Part shown: piece after piece, positions 15,173 through 23,671 of the stretch
Layout: each line of letters opens with the position of its first letter
How positions within the stretch are numbered: the stretch's first letter is position 1
Origin: Abditibacteriota bacterium
Lineage (GTDB): Bacteria > Armatimonadota > UBA5829
Direction of reading: 5' to 3'
Assembly: GCA_017959625.1 (NCBI GenBank)
Contig: JAGDAG010000214.1
Location: forward strand, 1-25,516
DNA length: 25,516 nt
Made by a program: the position numbers and the translations under genes
Notes under the pieces: generated by a model
Seen by the model: the letters and a program-made list of their open reading frames with translations, nothing else
Databases searched by the model: none
What the model was told of the DNA's origin: nothing

Positions 15173-16168
15173 TCAATCGGAATAGGAGGGTTCGGCGGAC
15201 GTGTCTTTATTCAGATCCCATGCCATAGAACTCAACGCCTTGTCGCAGTTTTTGCTATGCCAGACTATACAGCCTTTTGCCCGCAGATCGTTATCGGCGC
15301 TTCCGTTTTCCTTTGACTTAAGGTTCTTATCACAGTCTTCCTTTGTAAGTCTGACCCTGAAATGGATCACATCTCCGTTTCTGTATTCGATCCGGACTAT
15401 GTTGTCGGTCAGCATTTCAGCTGAAATGACGGGGGAGCCTATTGAGGGATCGTCAAAATCGAAATCGGAGGCAAACGTTTTGCAATAATAGTGCGAGACC
15501 ATTATCCCGTTTTCCGGGTTGATATATTCAACTCCTTTGTTATGGATAACGATATACCCTTCCCCGCGTTTTTCGGCGCCTAAAAATCTGAATTTCCCCG
15601 AGGCCCATACAGGTATATTCCCGTCTTTAAGGACTGCCAAGGGCATTATGGGGTGATTGCGGCCGATGGTAAAACCTTCCGGCATACGGCGTTTATCGTA
15701 TTCCGACACCGCATCTTTGATATCGTATTTTTCAAGAGACAAACCGTCTTTTTGTTCCGTTTTTCCAAGAAAAGCATATTCCTTTTCAAAAGCCCGTGGT
15801 TCTTTAAGGTAAAGAAATGCAAAATGGTCAAAAGCATCGCCGCTGTTATCGTTGCCGCCAAAGATCCATCCTCCGTTTTTGGAGCTGTCATCAAAGCCGT
15901 AGTTGATGCTGTGGCTATATAGTATATAATCGGTAAATTTATATTGGGTGGTTGAATATATCCTGACATCGGGAACATGTTCTCGGGGAACGCTGATGCC
16001 GTTTGTTTTTTTGGGCTTGTTTCCGATGCAGTCTTCTGCTGCAATGCCCTTTTCGTCTACCACATTTATCAGTTTGCCGTTTTTGAATATACCCACTTTG
16101 TCTGCATAAACCGCTGCGGCAGTGATCAGCAAACAGAAAGCGATAGTTATAGATAATATTTTTTTCAT
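15173..16168 (-). CDS. Exported protein of unknown function
   Basis: I do not recognise this family. The 331-residue product has a clear Sec signal peptide (MKKILSITIAFCLLITAAAVYA, cleaved near residue 22). The remainder is hydrophilic and Asp/Lys/Gly-rich, with a few Cys residues (for example in AAEDCIG and SHYYCKTF) and no transmembrane segment. Stretches such as GGWIFGGNDNSGDAFDHFAFLYL and DGNIPVWASGKFRFLG suggest a beta-rich extracellular protein. I chose ATG 16168 because AAAGGAGAAATC precedes it and the signal peptide begins there; the in-frame start at 16231 adds 21 unlikely residues. It follows the transglutaminase-like gene by 68 bp without a convincing terminator, so the two are probably co-transcribed. 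Composition matches that gene and not the outer neighbours. Confidence 0.75.
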   Translation of the reverse strand: MKKILSITIAFCLLITAAAVYADKVGIFKNGKLINVVDEKGIAAEDCIGNKPKKTNGISVPREHVPDVRIYSTTQYKFTDYILYSHSINYGFDDSSKNGGWIFGGNDNSGDAFDHFAFLYLKEPRAFEKEYAFLGKTEQKDGLSLEKYDIKDAVSEYDKRRMPEGFTIGRNHPIMPLAVLKDGNIPVWASGKFRFLGAEKRGEGYIVIHNKGVEYINPENGIMVSHYYCKTFASDFDFDDPSIGSPVISAEMLTDNIVRIEYRNGDVIHFRVRLTKEDCDKNLKSKENGSADNDLRAKGCIVWHSKNCDKALSSMAWDLNKDTSAEPSYSD

Positions 16169-16236
16169 GATTTCTCCTTTTTTTGCTTCGATTGGCTGTC
16201 TCGATAATAAACGACAGATGATTCTTTGCAATAATA

Positions 16237-18279
16237 TTAATATCCACTTGTAAAAATGCCGGAATAAAGATTGTCTCCGGATATCGTTTTTATTCCATTA
16301 TCAAAATAAACTATTATCAAATTTTCACGAACGTAATCAGTTAAAGTACCATATGGGCCGTTGCCGCAAGATACATCGTAAAACAAATCGCCGGCCTTAT
16401 TGATCGCATGATTATAAAATAATGTTCCGTTAAGGTCTGTTCCGCCCTGATAGGCAGGCGCTTTCTGGACAATGAAAACATCACTTCCGGCAAACTTGCC
16501 GCCTGTTATTGAAACATATTCATTTTGGTCGTTATATCCGTCATAATCATGAACTTCGAGACCAACAAGTTGTGAGGTTATTCCCTGAACAAGAAACAGT
16601 TCATTTACAAACCGCGCCCATGCTTCGCATCTTCCGTCTCTGTGCGCTATCAGGCCTTCCGCGGTAAAATACCAGTCCTGTTCGGGCAAAACCGAAACCT
16701 GGCTTCCCCAGTATGTAAACTCGCTTCCGCCGTCTTCGCGTTTTACGCTCAAATTGCTGAGCTTTTCCCATATCGCATTTTTTACGCTCTCTTCGGAAGA
16801 CAGCCCTCTTGCGGCGCTGCAGCCGAAATCTGCATACGTGTGATATGGTTTTGTGACAGTCCCGCGGATAACGTAGATCTTGTGTTTTGTTTGACCTATG
16901 CTGATGTTCTGTCCTCCCGATCTGCTTATCAGTTTCCAGTTTATGGTCACGTCTTTGCAGTTTACCGCGCTAAAAGAACTTCCTCTAAAATCGCTTCCGG
17001 TGATCACACCGGAAGAATCGGTAAAGCTATCGGCATATGCATTCAGCATTCCGTCATTTGAAACTGCCTGCAGATAATAATCGTTTGAAGAATACGTTAT
17101 TCCGTCTCCATGGCTTATGCTGACGCTGTGAATAACAAAGTTATCATTGATCCTGTATAATAGCGGCCTGTTGATATCTGCAGACGTTGTTCCCGGAATA
17201 TCGTATGCTTCACCGTCGGCCGGATTTGAATTGTCCTGCCATTCGGGATGCGGGTAAACAGAGTATGAAGACGTCCAAAAACCCATAAGATCTTCATCGT
17301 CTGTTCTGCCTCCTTCTACGGCAGTTATAATAAAACTGCCGTTTGCCTGCAGTTCTTTTTTTGCCAAAACCACGTTTTCATTGTTTACTGTTGCAACAAG
17401 GGTTATGGTAAACTGCTGTGCGTTGATCCCCGGAGTTGCCTTTTTATAATAAATCACCGAAGGTGCGCCGGCAACGCTCCAGGTTTTGATGTTGCCTGTT
17501 CCGGTGATCATTGTCTGACAAGCGCTGTCTTCGTATAGATCGGAATCTGTTCCGTCCCATTCAACTCTTATAGAAAGATTTGCAGAGTTAGGGAGTGTTG
17601 CCGGAGTATACTCCATACTTACGGGAACAGCGCTGTTATTGCTCGGCAGTATCCGGCTCTGACTTACAAATACAGGTATATACAGGTTATAGAGAAAAGA
17701 ACAAGCAGAATCTGCCGTGCTTCCGCTCCCCTCAAGAAGCACCTTGCCCGCGTCCTGAACCTGACAGTTGATGATATACGCCCCGGGAGCAACGTTATAA
17801 TAATCTCTTGAAATCGGTTTGTACGGCGCAAAACCAGTGAGGGATGTAACGAATGGGCGGGGATTTACGGGATCGCCCGTAAAAGTGAAGCCGTAATTTT
17901 CAACGGTACCGGCGGTTAACGGCATATACGTTTCACCGAAAACTATAAAATCGGTGTCGGTAAGAGTTGATAATTCGTCTGTTTTGCTATCTTTTGGTAT
18001 GACGATGTTATAAAAGCCGTTGTCGGATTGGACTTTCAGGCCGGCGAAGGACGTGAACAACTGGTCTGCAGCCCAAAGAGTGACTCCGTGATAAGGCATA
18101 AAGACCATTTCTCCCCGTTCTATCCTGCCTGCAAGATCAGAACTGTTTCCGGGTTTAACGGGAGTGTATATCATACCCGGAAATTGACACCATGCCGCTC
18201 CGGACAGCAGGACCGTCAGAAACAGACAAATACACGCAAGCCGAAATCTTTTATGGCTGATTTTTTTTACGTATCTCAT
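16237..18279 (-). CDS. Exported transglutaminase-like cysteine protein
   Basis: A 680-residue secreted protein with a long signal peptide (basic start MRYVKKISHKRFR, hydrophobic core, likely cut near GAAWC). The central part (about 35-480) is beta-rich with Ig-like character and no assigned domain. The C-terminal third is transglutaminase-like with a complete Cys-His-Asp triad: C551 in DGRCEAWARF, H624 in YNHAIN and D635 in FYDVSCG. Such domains act as peptidases, cross-linkers or amidases; which one applies here is unknown. A perfect sigma70 promoter and an AAAGGAG ribosome site precede the ATG, implying good expression. It is the first gene of the AT-rich cassette. I am sure of the domain but not of the role. 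Confidence 0.85.
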   Translation of the reverse strand: MRYVKKISHKRFRLACICLFLTVLLSGAAWCQFPGMIYTPVKPGNSSDLAGRIERGEMVFMPYHGVTLWAADQLFTSFAGLKVQSDNGFYNIVIPKDSKTDELSTLTDTDFIVFGETYMPLTAGTVENYGFTFTGDPVNPRPFVTSLTGFAPYKPISRDYYNVAPGAYIINCQVQDAGKVLLEGSGSTADSACSFLYNLYIPVFVSQSRILPSNNSAVPVSMEYTPATLPNSANLSIRVEWDGTDSDLYEDSACQTMITGTGNIKTWSVAGAPSVIYYKKATPGINAQQFTITLVATVNNENVVLAKKELQANGSFIITAVEGGRTDDEDLMGFWTSSYSVYPHPEWQDNSNPADGEAYDIPGTTSADINRPLLYRINDNFVIHSVSISHGDGITYSSNDYYLQAVSNDGMLNAYADSFTDSSGVITGSDFRGSSFSAVNCKDVTINWKLISRSGGQNISIGQTKHKIYVIRGTVTKPYHTYADFGCSAARGLSSEESVKNAIWEKLSNLSVKREDGGSEFTYWGSQVSVLPEQDWYFTAEGLIAHRDGRCEAWARFVNELFLVQGITSQLVGLEVHDYDGYNDQNEYVSITGGKFAGSDVFIVQKAPAYQGGTDLNGTLFYNHAINKAGDLFYDVSCGNGPYGTLTDYVRENLIIVYFDNGIKTISGDNLYSGIFTSGY

Positions 18280-18316
18280 AATGTTCTCCTTTAAACATTA
18301 GTACCAAACTGATTTT

Positions 18317-18345
18317 ATTATAAAGACTTCAACCTTTTTTGTCAA
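18317..18345 (-). promoter_or_regulatory. Consensus sigma70 promoter for the cassette
   Basis: The minus strand reads TTGACA (18345-18340), a 17-nt spacer, then TATAAT (18322-18317): both hexamers and the spacing are ideal. The start of transcription would be near 18310, giving a leader of about 30 nt with AAAGGAG (18286-18292). It is the only perfect-consensus promoter I found in the window. Confidence 0.9.
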
Positions 18346-18394
18346 CAGAGCAGGCGTTTTTTTGTGAAAATAATTACACTAATACCGGATATAC

Positions 18395-18449
18395 GCCAAA
18401 AGCGGGGCGCCAGCGCGCCCCGCTTCGCCCGTTCACGGTTTATCTGCCC
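18395..18449 (-). repeat. 55-bp direct repeat, copy B, with terminator hairpin at the GH127 3' end
   Basis: The 11-bp stem (18400-18410 with 18415-18425) and CAGC loop are followed on the minus strand by TTTT. It forms the terminator of the long tauE-metX-metW-GH unit. The repeat includes the last codons and the TAA stop of the GH127 gene (18440-18442). The stem is identical to that of copy A; the loop differs by one base. Confidence 0.93.
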
Positions 18450-20749
18450 GTCCGGAAGGGGTTAGTTTTTTCAAAGGGCGCGTCCTTTTGGTTTACGGCC
18501 TTTATCCATGTGGCAAAAAACCTGCCCGTCTCCGCCGCGCTGTCGTAGTCGGTGAGGACCACTGTGTTTCCGTTTATATCCTTCAGCTCCGCGGCTATCC
18601 CCGGGGCGCCCTCCGGGTTTTCCCGGACCCTTGCGTTTTTGAGCCCGTTCACGTCTATCACGGGGTTCGACGCTCCGTCCAGAAATTCGATGACGTTCAC
18701 GGCGCAGCCCAGAGAGGCTTCGTTCTTTTCTCTCGTCACCTCGATCTCCAGGGTGTGGGGGCCTTCCGAAAGGTTGTCCCTTTCCCACAGGGTGGAAAGA
18801 AACAGGTCCTTCCTGCCTTCGTTGTAGCCGAAAAGGTCGCCGTCGTTCACGTTTTCGGCATACAGGTCCACGGTGCCTTCCTTTTTGCCGTCTATATACA
18901 CGCCGGCGATGCCGGCGTCGTTGAATCTGTTGTAGGCCCAGCCGCAGTAAGAGCCCCGAAACTCAAATTTTATGCGGCTTCCCTTTTTCACCGACCGGAG
19001 GCCGTGGAAATAGGGCAGGTGCCTGCCCCTCAGCCATTCGCGCCAGTCGTCTCCGTATCCCGCGTATTCCCACGGGGTATCCTTCTGCAGAGCCAGCAGC
19101 ACCGGGCCTCTGTATATGCATACCTTGCCTTCGGATTCCTCATGGCCGGCCCAATATTTCAGGCTCATGTCAAAGGAAAGCTCCACCGTGTCGCCCGTTT
19201 TCCACCGGCGGCTTATATCCAGATACTCTCCCTTTTTCACGTTTTTTATCTCTTTGCCGTTCACCTTCACCGCCGTGGCGCCGCTCCAGCAGGGGATGCG
19301 CAGCGAAAGGGTGAAGGCGGCCTCTTTTTCGGGAGACACCTTTACCGTCACGCTGCCGTTTTTCGGGTAGCCGCCGGAGATATCAAAGGCCACGGGGATA
19401 TCCCCGTAAAAACCTGTCATACGGCTGTCACCGTACCAGTTGAGGGCCATGCCCTTCTTTGAGTTCATCAGGGCCCAGTCGGTGACTATGGCCAGCCCCC
19501 GTATGGCGTTCACGGTGCAGCAGTCTATGCCGTTATTTTCCGCGTCTCTCCAGAGGTCGGGGTTCGAGGGCACCACCATGCCGTCCATGGGGGTATTGTA
19601 GCTGGTCCATCTGCCGTCCCGGGACAAAAACCCCAGAGCGGCGTTATACAGGGATACCTCCAGCTCGTCGGCGTATACCGAATTCCCCGAGACCCTCAGG
19701 GCTTCCACTCCCAGAGCCTCCCAGGCTATGGTGCAGCAGGTCTCCTCGCTGCGCACGTCGTAGGGGGTGCCGTTGGCCTGCTCCATACTGGTCCAGGCCC
19801 CGTTGGGGTGCCGGTCGTATTCCGCTATGCCCCAGAACATATTTTCCGTTGCCGTTCTGAAGCCTTTTTCTCCCGTCAGAAAATACATCTCCGGTATCAG
19901 AAGGGCCGTGTGCAGCCCCTCCCAGCGTATGCCTCCCGCGCCGCCGTTTTTATACCAGGGCTCCCCTGCCAGGGCCCTGTTGTAAAAGTCCAGGTTGAAG
20001 TGGGGGTCGGGGAACACCTTGTCTATCATATTCCGGCAGAACCGCATATATTTTTCGTCGCCGGTGATCTTATACAGATACGCCATGGAATGGCCTATGG
20101 CCCAGTTGCAGTAGCCGCAGTCGTTCCACGCCAGGCGGACGGGGTCTTCAAGATACTTTTCGCACACCAGATCCGCCATCTTCACGGCGCACCGGAGGGC
20201 CCGGGCGTCTCCGGTGTCCTCGTACCACAAAAGCAGGCCGTGCATTATGTGGTAGTGGTTCCACAGGTCCCAGGTCACCTTGCCGCATATCGACTTGTGC
20301 CCGGTGCCCGTCAGCTGATAGGGCTCCGACCATACTCCCAGATAGCCGTTTTCCGCCTGCAGACCGATGATCCGGCCCACGAAGCCGTAGATATATTCTT
20401 TCAGGGCTTCGCTTCCCGCCATGCGGTTCAGGTAAACCAGGCTCCGGAGGAACTTGCCGGGGAATTCCCCCGACCAGGGCAGGACCTCGGGGCGCTCTTC
20501 CCTTTTGCGGAACAGCTCCAGCATGGAGGGGTTCTGCTCCTCCAGAGTGGCGGCCCAGTTCTCCCTCAGAGCCTCCGCCTGGGCGCCGATAAAGCCCCTG
20601 AACTCATATTCCGTGCGATAGTCCCTCTGAAGGGCGGGCGCCTGTTTGTATTCCAGTTTGTGATACGGGTTTTTCATGGTGTCGTTCCCTTTGGCCAAAA
20701 GGCATGACGAGCACGCAGCGGCCAGCAGCAATACTATTAAATATCTCAA
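18440..20749 (-). CDS. GH127-like beta-L-arabinofuranosidase (DUF1680), exported
   Basis: A 769-residue exported glycosidase. The N-terminus (MRYLIVLLLAAACSSCLLAKG) is a signal peptide, perhaps of lipoprotein type. An (alpha/alpha)6 barrel follows. It keeps the unusual GH127 zinc-cysteine site: E336 and C338 (SEETCC) and the pair C410-C411 (IDCCTVN), nearly the same numbers as in Bifidobacterium HypBA1, where the first Cys of the pair is the nucleophile. E323 (SMEQANG) lies where the acid/base Glu is expected. C-terminal beta domains follow (RIPCWSG, then WAYNRFNDAGIAGVYIDGK). It should release terminal L-arabinofuranose. The start is TTG, supported by GGGGAGAG and the signal peptide. It lies 12 nt after the GH42-like gene. 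The stop lies inside repeat copy B. Confidence 0.88.
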   Translation of the reverse strand: MRYLIVLLLAAACSSCLLAKGNDTMKNPYHKLEYKQAPALQRDYRTEYEFRGFIGAQAEALRENWAATLEEQNPSMLELFRKREERPEVLPWSGEFPGKFLRSLVYLNRMAGSEALKEYIYGFVGRIIGLQAENGYLGVWSEPYQLTGTGHKSICGKVTWDLWNHYHIMHGLLLWYEDTGDARALRCAVKMADLVCEKYLEDPVRLAWNDCGYCNWAIGHSMAYLYKITGDEKYMRFCRNMIDKVFPDPHFNLDFYNRALAGEPWYKNGGAGGIRWEGLHTALLIPEMYFLTGEKGFRTATENMFWGIAEYDRHPNGAWTSMEQANGTPYDVRSEETCCTIAWEALGVEALRVSGNSVYADELEVSLYNAALGFLSRDGRWTSYNTPMDGMVVPSNPDLWRDAENNGIDCCTVNAIRGLAIVTDWALMNSKKGMALNWYGDSRMTGFYGDIPVAFDISGGYPKNGSVTVKVSPEKEAAFTLSLRIPCWSGATAVKVNGKEIKNVKKGEYLDISRRWKTGDTVELSFDMSLKYWAGHEESEGKVCIYRGPVLLALQKDTPWEYAGYGDDWREWLRGRHLPYFHGLRSVKKGSRIKFEFRGSYCGWAYNRFNDAGIAGVYIDGKKEGTVDLYAENVNDGDLFGYNEGRKDLFLSTLWERDNLSEGPHTLEIEVTREKNEASLGCAVNVIEFLDGASNPVIDVNGLKNARVRENPEGAPGIAAELKDINGNTVVLTDYDSAAETGRFFATWIKAVNQKDAPFEKTNPFRTGR

Positions 20750-20761
20750 TGTTTCTCTCCC

Positions 20762-22444
20762 CTACATGGTATGGTCTGTTATTGCCCCCGCCCGGGCGCA
20801 TACCGTCTGCATGAGCCAGTTCTTATACAGGAACACGGCCTTGTCGGTGGAGGTGGGGTTGAATATCAGAAAACGGTCCGGCCCGATACGGGAAATGTAA
20901 ACCCCGTTCTCGGATACCCCGTGCCAGCATTCCCCCGCCCCGGACAGGGCTTTTTCCAGGGGCTTTGCCAAAGCACCGAAGCCTTCGACACTTTCCTGCT
21001 TTTTGAATTCCGTCCTTTTGCCCTCCACGGTCCGGGGAAAGCCGTTTCCTATCCACAAAAGGCGGCCGCCCTTTTCCGTCCATTCCGTAATGCTGCGGGC
21101 GGTCTCCTCCTCTATCCAGGGTTCGTCGAAGGCTATGAGTATCTTATAGCTGCCCAGGGCGCCGTCGGCGATAAGGGTCTCGTCCAGGATGTCGAAGTCG
21201 CAAAAGCCCCTCAGGCGCGCCGCCTTTTTATACCAGTCCGAAGGGGAAAGCGCCAGGGACGCCGCGGGATAAAACGCCGCCGCCGGCACCACGGGGACGT
21301 GGCGCCTCAGGAAGCCAATGCTTTGTTTCTGGGCCTTTTGCATGCTTTCGGAAGCCAGGTTGTAGGTGTAATCGTGGAGCTGGTCCGCCCCGGAGGCTGC
21401 GGCGTTGTATATGCGGGCCGCCACTCCCGTTTCGTTCTCCCGGGAGGCGGGCTCAAAGCCGAAATACGCGCCGTAATATCTGCCTGCCGCCGCCACCTGG
21501 CGGGTGACGGCGAAGTTGGAGGCGTAGTCCGAGCCCTCGTTGGTTATGCGCACGCCGCAGCCATGCTTTGCCGCGGCGCGGCACTGGGCGCTGAAATCAC
21601 TGCCCATCTCCGGCAGGGATATCCCTCCGGTGCACAGAAAAACGTCTCTTTCCGGAAAAATGCGCCGTGCCGCCTCCAGCCAGCGTCCGGCGTAGTCTGT
21701 CATGGAGTTTTTGTACCATTCGATAAAATCCAGCCAGCGGCGGCGGAGATAAGGATCCTCCCCGAGCCTCTGCAGCATTGCCCGCTTGCTTTCTTCGCCG
21801 TCAAAGGGGTAGGTTATGGCGTCTCCGTCCGCAAAGGAGGTCTTCCACGCCCCGTTCACGGCCTCCGCGCTTTTGTATTTTTGCAGCGCGTATCTGCAAA
21901 AATCCTTCCGGGCGGGCTCTTCGCCGCACCAGAAGCCGAGATGGTTGTGGTATTCGCCGGGTATCTCGTAGGTCCAGCCCCCTCCGCTTACGGAATAGAT
22001 GGCTTCGCCGTAATCTCCCTGGATGCCCAGCAGCACCGATTCTATGAGGCCGTTTTTGTCATAGCGCTCCGCAAAGGCCTTCATAAAACGCTCCGCATAG
22101 CCCATTATGTTCGGCGACCACAGGCTTTCTATCCTGCTGTCTATGCCGTGCTCCGCGCAGCGGCAGGGAAGCCCTTCGGTATCCCTGTACCAGGCGGGAG
22201 TGGCGTAAGCCGGCCCCGCTATGAGGAAGGGGACCCATTTGAGCCCCGCGGCGGCAAGGGTCTCCGCCACCCTGTCCCAGGCTTCCCAGTCCCACATATC
22301 CCTGCCTTTGCCCTCTGCGGACTGCCAGGTGACGTAGCTTTCCACTGAGGTGGCGCCCAGGCTTTTATAAAGGGCCGCCTGCTCCGGGGAAACTGCCGGG
22401 GCGGCTTCGCCGCCGTGGCCCAGACAATAGCTTTTTATCTTCAT
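20762..22444 (-). CDS. TIM-barrel glycoside hydrolase, GH42-like
   Basis: A 560-residue enzyme without a signal peptide, so probably cytoplasmic. The barrel begins with VSPEQAALYKSLGATSVESYVTWQ and contains LLGIQGDYGEAIYS (E147, candidate acid/base) and VRITNEGSDYASN (E303, candidate nucleophile), the clan GH-A arrangement. A second domain (about 385-470) resembles the beta-galactosidase trimerisation (GATase-like) domain (AAAFYPAASLAL, YKILIAFDEPWIEEETA, GGRLLWIGNG), followed by a short C-terminal beta domain. A beta-galactosidase or related exo-glycosidase is likely; the substrate cannot be told. The ATG overlaps the previous stop by 4 nt (ATGA). The stop is TAG, 12 nt before the GH127 start. 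Confidence 0.72.
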   Translation of the reverse strand: MKIKSYCLGHGGEAAPAVSPEQAALYKSLGATSVESYVTWQSAEGKGRDMWDWEAWDRVAETLAAAGLKWVPFLIAGPAYATPAWYRDTEGLPCRCAEHGIDSRIESLWSPNIMGYAERFMKAFAERYDKNGLIESVLLGIQGDYGEAIYSVSGGGWTYEIPGEYHNHLGFWCGEEPARKDFCRYALQKYKSAEAVNGAWKTSFADGDAITYPFDGEESKRAMLQRLGEDPYLRRRWLDFIEWYKNSMTDYAGRWLEAARRIFPERDVFLCTGGISLPEMGSDFSAQCRAAAKHGCGVRITNEGSDYASNFAVTRQVAAAGRYYGAYFGFEPASRENETGVAARIYNAAASGADQLHDYTYNLASESMQKAQKQSIGFLRRHVPVVPAAAFYPAASLALSPSDWYKKAARLRGFCDFDILDETLIADGALGSYKILIAFDEPWIEEETARSITEWTEKGGRLLWIGNGFPRTVEGKRTEFKKQESVEGFGALAKPLEKALSGAGECWHGVSENGVYISRIGPDRFLIFNPTSTDKAVFLYKNWLMQTVCARAGAITDHTM

Positions 22445-23037
22445 GGTTTTTCCTTGTTTTCCGGCTTTTCCGCTTTGGCCCCGGCGGGCTTTTTTTCTTC
22501 GGGGAAGGCGGGAGCCTTTATGCCGAAATTTTCCTTAAAAAAGCCTTCCACGAAATCCTCCGCGAGAGCGCCGTGCTTTTTGTACCATTTTTCGTCGAAC
22601 ACGCCTACCAGGTGCCACAGCCCTCCGGAGGGGGTGTTCACTATGTATTCCACAGCCCTGGCTTCCCTTTTTTTGTCCTTTGCGGTGTAGGAGCACACCA
22701 CGCCGTTTTCGGTTTTGGCTTCCCGGTAGCGGCGTTTTGCCGTTTTCGCCTTTCCGTCAAGGGAAGCGCTTTCTGCCATATATCCTTCCGGCGTCTGAGA
22801 CTTCAGGTTGCGGGCGGTGATAAAGCCCGCCGGCTCTGCCAGGCGGCTGCCGGGGATCACCAGCTGAAAGGTAAAGGCGCCGTCCCCCCTGGAATAGATC
22901 CAGTTGGAGGGCACCCGCACCGTCACCCGGGAATACTCCGTCTCCGCATGGCGGGGGAACATTCGGTTGTGGAATTTTCCCACCACTATCACCAGGGTGA
23001 GTATGACTATCAGGCCTATGGCGGCGGGCCTATTCAT
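22441..23037 (-). CDS. Membrane-anchored hypothetical protein
   Basis: I do not recognise this 198-residue protein with certainty. Residues 4-20 form one hydrophobic helix (AAIGLIVILTLVIVV), an uncleaved anchor or signal. The outer part has a fold-like pattern (VTVRVPSNWIYSRGDGAFTFQLVIPG, then YIVNTPSGGLWHLVGVFDEKWY) that recalls the PsbP/DcrB-like stress proteins, which is a weak inference. The last 30 residues are a Lys/Pro/Glu/Ala-rich tail (EEKKPAGAKAEKPENKEKP) and look disordered. It overlaps metW by 8 nt and the GH42-like gene by 4 nt, so it belongs to the same transcript and is translationally coupled on both sides. Confidence 0.7.
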   Translation of the reverse strand: MNRPAAIGLIVILTLVIVVGKFHNRMFPRHAETEYSRVTVRVPSNWIYSRGDGAFTFQLVIPGSRLAEPAGFITARNLKSQTPEGYMAESASLDGKAKTAKRRYREAKTENGVVCSYTAKDKKREARAVEYIVNTPSGGLWHLVGVFDEKWYKKHGALAEDFVEGFFKENFGIKAPAFPEEKKPAGAKAEKPENKEKP

Positions 23038-23671
23038 TTCTGACCTCTCTCGACACCACGTATATGGCCGTGTTGCCCCGCAGGTTCGGGAGCACCCTCA
23101 GCCTTTTCTGCCGGCTGCCCTGTTCAGCCAGATAGAATTCCTTTTCTATGGTTATGCCGTTGTTTCTGCACAGCTCTATAAAATCGGCAAAGGAAGAAAA
23201 ATGTATGTTGGGCGTATTATACCACTCGTAGGGCATGCTTTTGTTCTTGGGCATCTTTCCGGTGAAAAGCAGCTGCAGCCGCACGAATATGTTGCCGAAA
23301 TTGGGAGTGGTGACTATGGCCTTCTTTCCCACCCTCGTGGCCTCCAGCAGGGTCTTCCGGCAGTCCGGCAGGGTCTGTATCACGTCGGAAAGTATCACGT
23401 AATCGAAACGCCTGTCGGGATAGTCCTCCAGCCCCTCGTTCAGGTCGTCGTTGTAAACGAAGAGCCCCTTTTTCACGCACTCGTTCACGTGGGCCGAATT
23501 CATCTCTATCCCCTGGCAGCGGCAGTGCTTCGAATCCTGCAGCATCTGCATCAGGTGCCCCTCTCCGCAGCCCAGGTCGAGGATGGTGGAGCCGTCGTTT
23601 ATGAGGTCCAGTATATAGGGATAGGTCTCCTTTATCACCTCAAAGCGTTGTTTTTCAAGAGAATTCATCAT
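23030..23671 (-). CDS. metW: Methionine biosynthesis protein MetW
   Basis: A 213-residue SAM-methyltransferase-fold protein with the motif I loop ILDLGCGEGHLM and the strongly MetW-typical stretch GKMPKNKSMPYEWYNTPNIHF. MetW works with MetX in methionine synthesis in many Gram-negative bacteria, where the two genes are usually adjacent as here. The first ATG overlaps the metX stop in an ATGA (23668-23671), so it should be translated by ribosomes finishing metX; a second ATG follows directly. If ribosomes stop at the premature TAG in metX, 342 nt upstream, expression of metW may suffer. The stop is TAG at the usual family length. Confidence 0.93.
   Translation of the reverse strand: MMNSLEKQRFEVIKETYPYILDLINDGSTILDLGCGEGHLMQMLQDSKHCRCQGIEMNSAHVNECVKKGLFVYNDDLNEGLEDYPDRRFDYVILSDVIQTLPDCRKTLLEATRVGKKAIVTTPNFGNIFVRLQLLFTGKMPKNKSMPYEWYNTPNIHFSSFADFIELCRNNGITIEKEFYLAEQGSRQKRLRVLPNLRGNTAIYVVSREVRNE

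Larger units (their letters stand above)
15134..18394. mobile_element. AT-richer two-gene cassette between direct repeats (possible mobile cassette)
   Basis: The interval is bounded exactly by the two 55-bp direct repeats and holds only two minus-strand genes and their promoter. Base composition is clearly more AT-rich than on either side. Codons such as TTA and TCA, which are nearly absent from neighbouring genes, are common here, and the long phase-locked antisense frames stop at its borders. No transposase, integrase or terminal inverted repeats are visible. Recombination between the repeats would remove the cassette and leave the GH127 gene with one intact terminator. Acquisition from elsewhere is my inference. 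Confidence 0.45.

Noticed and set aside
15134..18394. Classical transposon or insertion sequence
   Set aside because: No transposase and no terminal inverted repeats; the direct repeats are far longer than normal target duplications.
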